DNA from: JAEUJM01 sp041908445
GTDB taxonomy: Bacteria > Actinomycetota > Acidimicrobiia > Acidimicrobiales > DATDAH01
Length of the DNA stretch: 64,000 nt
Assembly: GCA_041908445.1 (NCBI GenBank)
Contig: JAYRFK010000004.1
Span: 1-64,000, forward strand
Direction of reading: 5' to 3'
The notes below the pieces were generated by a model. It was not told where the DNA came from. It was given only the letters and a program-made list of their open reading frames with translations, and searched no databases. The position numbers and the translations under genes were made by a program. Below are positions 60,963 through 64,000 of this stretch, in pieces (the first letter of the stretch is position 1; every line of letters starts with the position of its first letter).

Positions 60963-62756
60963 TCAGCCGGCCAGGCGCTTCTCGAGGTTCTCGAGCTCGT
61001 CGCGGAGCGCCGTCGGCAGGCGCTCGCCCACGAACTCGTAGTGCTCCTCGATGAGCGGGATCTCGGCCCGCCAGCGGTCGTCGTCGACGTCGAGGAGGCG
61101 GTGCACCTGCTCCTCGGAGAGGCCGAGGCCGCTCACGTCGAGGCCGTCGTGGGTGGGCACCCGGCCGATGGCGGTGTCGACGGCCTCGCCCGCGCCCTCC
61201 ACCCGCTCGATGATCCACTTGAGCACCCGGCTGTTGTCGCCGAACCCCGGCCAGATGAACTTGCCGGCGTCGTCCTTCTGGAACCAGTTGACCCAGAAGA
61301 GCTTGGGCAGCTTGTCGGACTCGGTGGCCTCACCGATCGACAGCCAGTGGGCGAAGTAGTCGCCGACGTTGTAGCCGGTGAAGGGGCGCATCGCGAAGGG
61401 GTCGAACCGGACCTCGCCGACGGTGCCGGCCGCGGCGGCCGTCTTCTCCGACGACATGATCGAGCCGAGGAACACGCCGTGCTGCCAGTCGAAGGCCTCG
61501 GTGACGAGGGGGATGGTGCTGGCCCGGCGACCGCCGAAGAGGATCGCCGAGATCGGCACGCCGGCCGGGTCCTCCCACTCGGGGGCGATGGACGGGCACT
61601 GCGAGGCCGGTGCGGTGAACCGGGCGTTGGGGTGCGCCGCCGGGGCGCCGGACTCGGGCGTCCACTCCTGGCCCTTCCAGTCGATGAGGTGGCCGGGGGT
61701 GTCGTCGGTCATGCCCTCCCACCACACGTCGCCGTCGTCGGTCTTGGCGCAGTTGGTGAACAGGCAGTTGGCCTCGAGGGTCTTCATGGCGTTCGGGTTG
61801 GTCGACTCGCCGGTGCCCGGTGCCACGCCGAAGAAGCCCGCCTCGGGGTTGATGGCGTAGAGGCGGCCGTCGCTGTGGAACTTCATCCACGCGATGTCGT
61901 CGCCGATGGTCTCGACCTTCCAGCCCGGGAGGGTCGGGATCATCATGGCCATGTTGGTCTTGCCGCAGGCCGACGGGAACGCCGCGGCCACGTAGCGCTT
62001 CTCGCCGTTCGGCGGGGTCACGCCGAGGATGAGCATGTGCTCGGCGAGCCAGCCGTCGTCGCGGGCCATCGTCGAGGCGATGCGCAGGGCGAAGCACTTC
62101 TTGCCGAGCAGGGCGTTGCCGCCGTAGCCCGAGCCGTACGACCAGATCTCCCGGGTCTCGGGGAAGTGCACGATGTACTTGTTGTCGGCGTCGCACGGCC
62201 ACGGCACGTCGGCCTGGCCGGGCTCGAGCGGAGCGCCCACCGAGTGCATGCAGGGCACGAAGGCGCCGTCGCCGAGGACCTCGAGCACCGGCGTGCCGAT
62301 GCGGGTCATGGTGCGCATGTTCACCGCCACGTAGGGCGAGTCGGTGATCTCCACGCCGATGTGGGCGATGGGCGAGCCGATCGGGCCCATGGAGTAGGGC
62401 ACCACGTACATGGTGCGGCCCTTCATGGCGCCGGCGAAGAGCTGCTCGAGCTCGGCGCGCATCTCGGCCGGCTCGCGCCAGTTGTTGGTGGGGCCGGCGT
62501 CGATCTCCTTGGCCGAGCAGATGAACGTGCGGTCCTCGACGCGGGCCACGTCGCCCGGGTCGGACAGCGCGAGGTAGCTGTTCGGGCGCTTGTCGTCGGC
62601 GAGGCGCTCGACCGTGCCGCTCTCGACCAGCAGGGCGCAGAGCCGGTCGTACTCCTCGGCGGAGCCGTCACACCACTCGACGCGGTCCGGCTGGCACAGG
62701 GCCGCGGCCTGCTCGACGAAGTCGAGCAGCTTCTGGTTGCTGGTGGGTGCGCTCAT
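60963..62756 (-). CDS. pckG: Phosphoenolpyruvate carboxykinase (GTP)
   Basis: 597 residues of the GTP-dependent class. The active-site block AAFPSACGKTNMAMM is the P-loop with the reactive Cys; NYLWVNWF-like metal and GTP sites appear as FWVNWFQKDDAGKF and IPISAILFGGRR (PVSAILFGGRR in relatives). It converts oxaloacetate to PEP, the committed step of gluconeogenesis, and complements Kgd in central carbon flow. The ATG is directly next to the stop codon of the upstream cold-shock-like gene. Confidence 0.97.
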   Translation of the reverse strand: MSAPTSNQKLLDFVEQAAALCQPDRVEWCDGSAEEYDRLCALLVESGTVERLADDKRPNSYLALSDPGDVARVEDRTFICSAKEIDAGPTNNWREPAEMRAELEQLFAGAMKGRTMYVVPYSMGPIGSPIAHIGVEITDSPYVAVNMRTMTRIGTPVLEVLGDGAFVPCMHSVGAPLEPGQADVPWPCDADNKYIVHFPETREIWSYGSGYGGNALLGKKCFALRIASTMARDDGWLAEHMLILGVTPPNGEKRYVAAAFPSACGKTNMAMMIPTLPGWKVETIGDDIAWMKFHSDGRLYAINPEAGFFGVAPGTGESTNPNAMKTLEANCLFTNCAKTDDGDVWWEGMTDDTPGHLIDWKGQEWTPESGAPAAHPNARFTAPASQCPSIAPEWEDPAGVPISAILFGGRRASTIPLVTEAFDWQHGVFLGSIMSSEKTAAAAGTVGEVRFDPFAMRPFTGYNVGDYFAHWLSIGEATESDKLPKLFWVNWFQKDDAGKFIWPGFGDNSRVLKWIIERVEGAGEAVDTAIGRVPTHDGLDVSGLGLSEEQVHRLLDVDDDRWRAEIPLIEEHYEFVGERLPTALRDELENLEKRLAG

Positions 62757-63041
62757 CTAGCTCTCCGGGGAGTCGTCGCCGTCGCCGGACGCGGCGACGA
62801 GCGAGGGATCGGGGGACGCGTCGAAGCCCGGGGTGCCCATGTCCACCTCCGAGCCCAGGCGGATCGCCGTGGCCTGGCCGGCGCCGTCGAGGTCGAACAC
62901 GACCCGCTGGCCCTGCCGCAGCATCCGGAACACGGAACCCGCCAGGGCGCCGACCGCGAGGTCGTATTCCTGCAGGTCGCTGTCACAGAGGACGACCCCT
63001 ACCCCCGATGCGGGGTCGTACGTCTTCACCACGCCCTGCAT
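62757..63041 (-). CDS. Divergent cold-shock-domain-like protein
   Basis: 94 residues. GVVKTYDPASGVGVVLCDSD and GQRVVFDLDGAGQATAIRL follow the CspA beta-barrel pattern, but the aromatic RNP1 motif (KGFGFI in CspA) is replaced by SGVGVV, so nucleic-acid binding may be weak or altered. The last 25 residues are acidic. GAGG lies 7 nt before ATG 63041. It ends with zero bases before the pckG start, so the genes are co-transcribed. Confidence 0.8.
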   Translation of the reverse strand: MQGVVKTYDPASGVGVVLCDSDLQEYDLAVGALAGSVFRMLRQGQRVVFDLDGAGQATAIRLGSEVDMGTPGFDASPDPSLVAASGDGDDSPES

Positions 63042-63183
63042 GTCACTACCTCACGCACTCGACGACGCTCCTCGTGGCCGTTGGCCGGATGCGCCGCAGG
63101 GTAGCGAGCCACACCGAGCCCGTCAGATCGCGCCGGCCGGGCCGCGGCGTCGGCGGTCGAGTGCCTCGTCCGCCCCGGTGCCG

Positions 63184-63378
63184 CTAGTGCGCCAGCTTCT
63201 GCACCTTGCCCGCCTTCAGGCAGGAGGTGCAGACGTTGACCCGCTTGGGGGACCCGTTGACGAGGGCCCGCACCCGCTGGATGTTCGGGTTCCAACGCCG
63301 CTTGGTGCGGCGGTGCGAGTGGCTGACGCTCATGCCGAACGACGGGTGCTTGCCGCACACATCACACACCGAAGCCAT
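63184..63378 (-). CDS. rpmB: 50S ribosomal protein L28
   Basis: 64 residues. CDVCG and CTSC give the four-cysteine zinc site of the C-plus form, with the L28 block HRRTKRRWNPNIQ. ATG 63378 (MASVCDVCG) follows AAGGTG by about 7 nt; the in-frame start at 63387 is less likely. It is divergent from the DAK2-domain gene, a common actinobacterial arrangement. Confidence 0.96.
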   Translation of the reverse strand: MASVCDVCGKHPSFGMSVSHSHRRTKRRWNPNIQRVRALVNGSPKRVNVCTSCLKAGKVQKLAH

Positions 63379-63478
63379 CTCGAGCACCTTCTCACGGGGG
63401 TTGGACCTACGGGACGGCCGACCACGCTACCAGCGCCTGGAGCGACTTCCCCAATCTCGACCGCTGGTCGCCATCCTC

Positions 63479-63484
63479 TAGTCT
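63479..63484 (+). promoter_or_regulatory. Leaderless -10 hexamer TAGTCT
   Basis: 8 nt before ATG 63493 of the DAK2-domain gene. Confidence 0.5.
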
Positions 63485-63492
63485 CGGCGCCC

Positions 63493-64000
63493 ATGGCGTT
63501 GCTCGAACGACTCGGTGCCGACGATCTGCGGCGCGCGGTCACCGGCTACCGGGACGCGCTCGCGGCCCACCGCGACGCGATCAACCGGCTCAACGTCTAC
63601 CCGGTGCCCGACGGCGACACCGGCACCAACATGTCGCTCACCCTCGAGTCGGTCGTCGCCGAGCTCGACGGCGCCGGTCCCGACATGGCCGCGACGTGCA
63701 AGGCCATCAGCCACGGCTCGCTCATGGGCGCCCGCGGCAACTCGGGCGTCATCCTCTCGCAGGTCCTGCGCGGCCTCGCCGACGTGTTCGCCGAGGCCGA
63801 CGAGTGCGACACGGCGTCGTTCGTACGGGCGCTCAGCTCGTCGGCCGAGGCCGCCTACGGCGCGGTGATGCGCCCCGTCGAGGGCACGATCCTCACCGTC
63901 GTGCGCGAGTCGGCCGAGGCCGCCTCCGCCCACGCCGCCGAGGCCGGCGACGCCGCCACCCTCGCCACCGTCCTCGACACCGCCCGCACCGCCGGCGGTG
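63493..64000 (+). CDS. DAK2-domain protein, YloV/FakA-like (truncated by the window end)
   Basis: The first 169 codons are present. VYPVPDGDTGTNMSLTLESV and GSLMGARGNSGVILSQVLRG form the DhaL/DAK2 nucleotide- and magnesium-binding site. In full-length relatives (about 550 residues) a C-terminal DegV-binding part follows and the protein phosphorylates fatty acids bound to DegV/FakB. The position beside rpmB supports this reading. The reading frame is open to the last base of the window. Confidence 0.88.
   Translation, partial: MALLERLGADDLRRAVTGYRDALAAHRDAINRLNVYPVPDGDTGTNMSLTLESVVAELDGAGPDMAATCKAISHGSLMGARGNSGVILSQVLRGLADVFAEADECDTASFVRALSSSAEAAYGAVMRPVEGTILTVVRESAEAASAHAAEAGDAATLATVLDTARTAGG

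Overview
The window is a 64 kb piece of a very GC-rich (roughly 70-75%) chromosome and looks like ordinary housekeeping and lipid-metabolism sequence from an actinobacterium. Lineage markers are the mismatch endonuclease NucS, the fused 2-oxoglutarate enzyme Kgd, two F420-type LLM oxidoreductases, a WS/DGAT acyltransferase, UvrD2 with an HRDC tail, a GTP-type PEP carboxykinase, a MhuD-type haem-degrading protein and many leaderless genes. The style (many acyl-CoA genes, LAL-type LuxR regulators, short dispersed repeats) would fit the Acidimicrobiia (Iamia-like), but that placement is inference because no rRNA is present. I found no rRNA, tRNA, CRISPR array, transposase or prophage. No gene-free stretch exceeds about 270 bp.

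Layout. 1-6.9 kb: tandem repeats, acyl-CoA dehydrogenase, RmlD-like reductase, LLM oxidoreductase, geranylgeranyl-reductase-like flavoprotein, WS/DGAT and a divergent TetR regulator. 7-12.1 kb: MOSC protein, VanW-family membrane protein, an SDR/MaoC pair forming a split peroxisomal-type multifunctional enzyme, and NucS. 12.2-19.2 kb: two tandem paralogous LAL regulators and an AarF/UbiB kinase. 19.2-26.9 kb: an orphan PEP-swivel protein, CoA-transferase, two lipoproteins, a crotonase, a SHOCT membrane protein and an RNB ribonuclease. 26.9-30.6 kb: sulfate activation (cysQ facing cysD-cysN-cysC). 30.6-38.1 kb: lipoprotein, zinc-ribbon-like protein, EttA, a PIN/NYN-S1 protein, an M20 peptidase and a secreted propeller-RTX protein. 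38.1-46.9 kb: Kgd, XthA, thioesterase, UvrD2, minimal metallopeptidase and a PH-domain protein. 47-54.5 kb: galK-galT-LLM operon, GNAT, an alpha/beta-hydrolase plus alpha-methylacyl-CoA racemase operon behind a TetR-type palindrome, and PIG-L plus maleylacetate-reductase-like genes. 54.5-64 kb: GGDEF-EAL protein, MhuD-like protein with a 4-TM partner, AsnC-domain protein, Hsp20 with a HAIR-like operator, SGNH lipoprotein, secreted lipase, pckG behind a cold-shock-like gene, rpmB, and the start of a DAK2-domain (YloV/FakA-like) gene cut by the window end.

The genes describe an aerobic heterotroph that handles acyl-CoAs (dehydrogenase, hydratases, racemase, CoA-transferases, thioesterase), stores neutral lipid, runs the TCA cycle and gluconeogenesis (Kgd, PckG), activates sulfate to PAPS and uses galactose. 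About 18 genes have a TAnnnT hexamer 6-9 nt before the start codon, so leaderless transcription appears common.

I saw no clear new defence or mobile system. The parts most worth a second look are non-coding: a family of long perfect hairpins with a shared outer edge, a dispersed repeat family present at two sites, a 48-bp dyad array, and short stop-codon-carrying tandem repeats just after genes. Protein-level oddities are the GGHP-repeat insert in the MhuD homologue, the PIN-linker-S1 protein, the orphan swivel protein and the propeller-RTX fusion.
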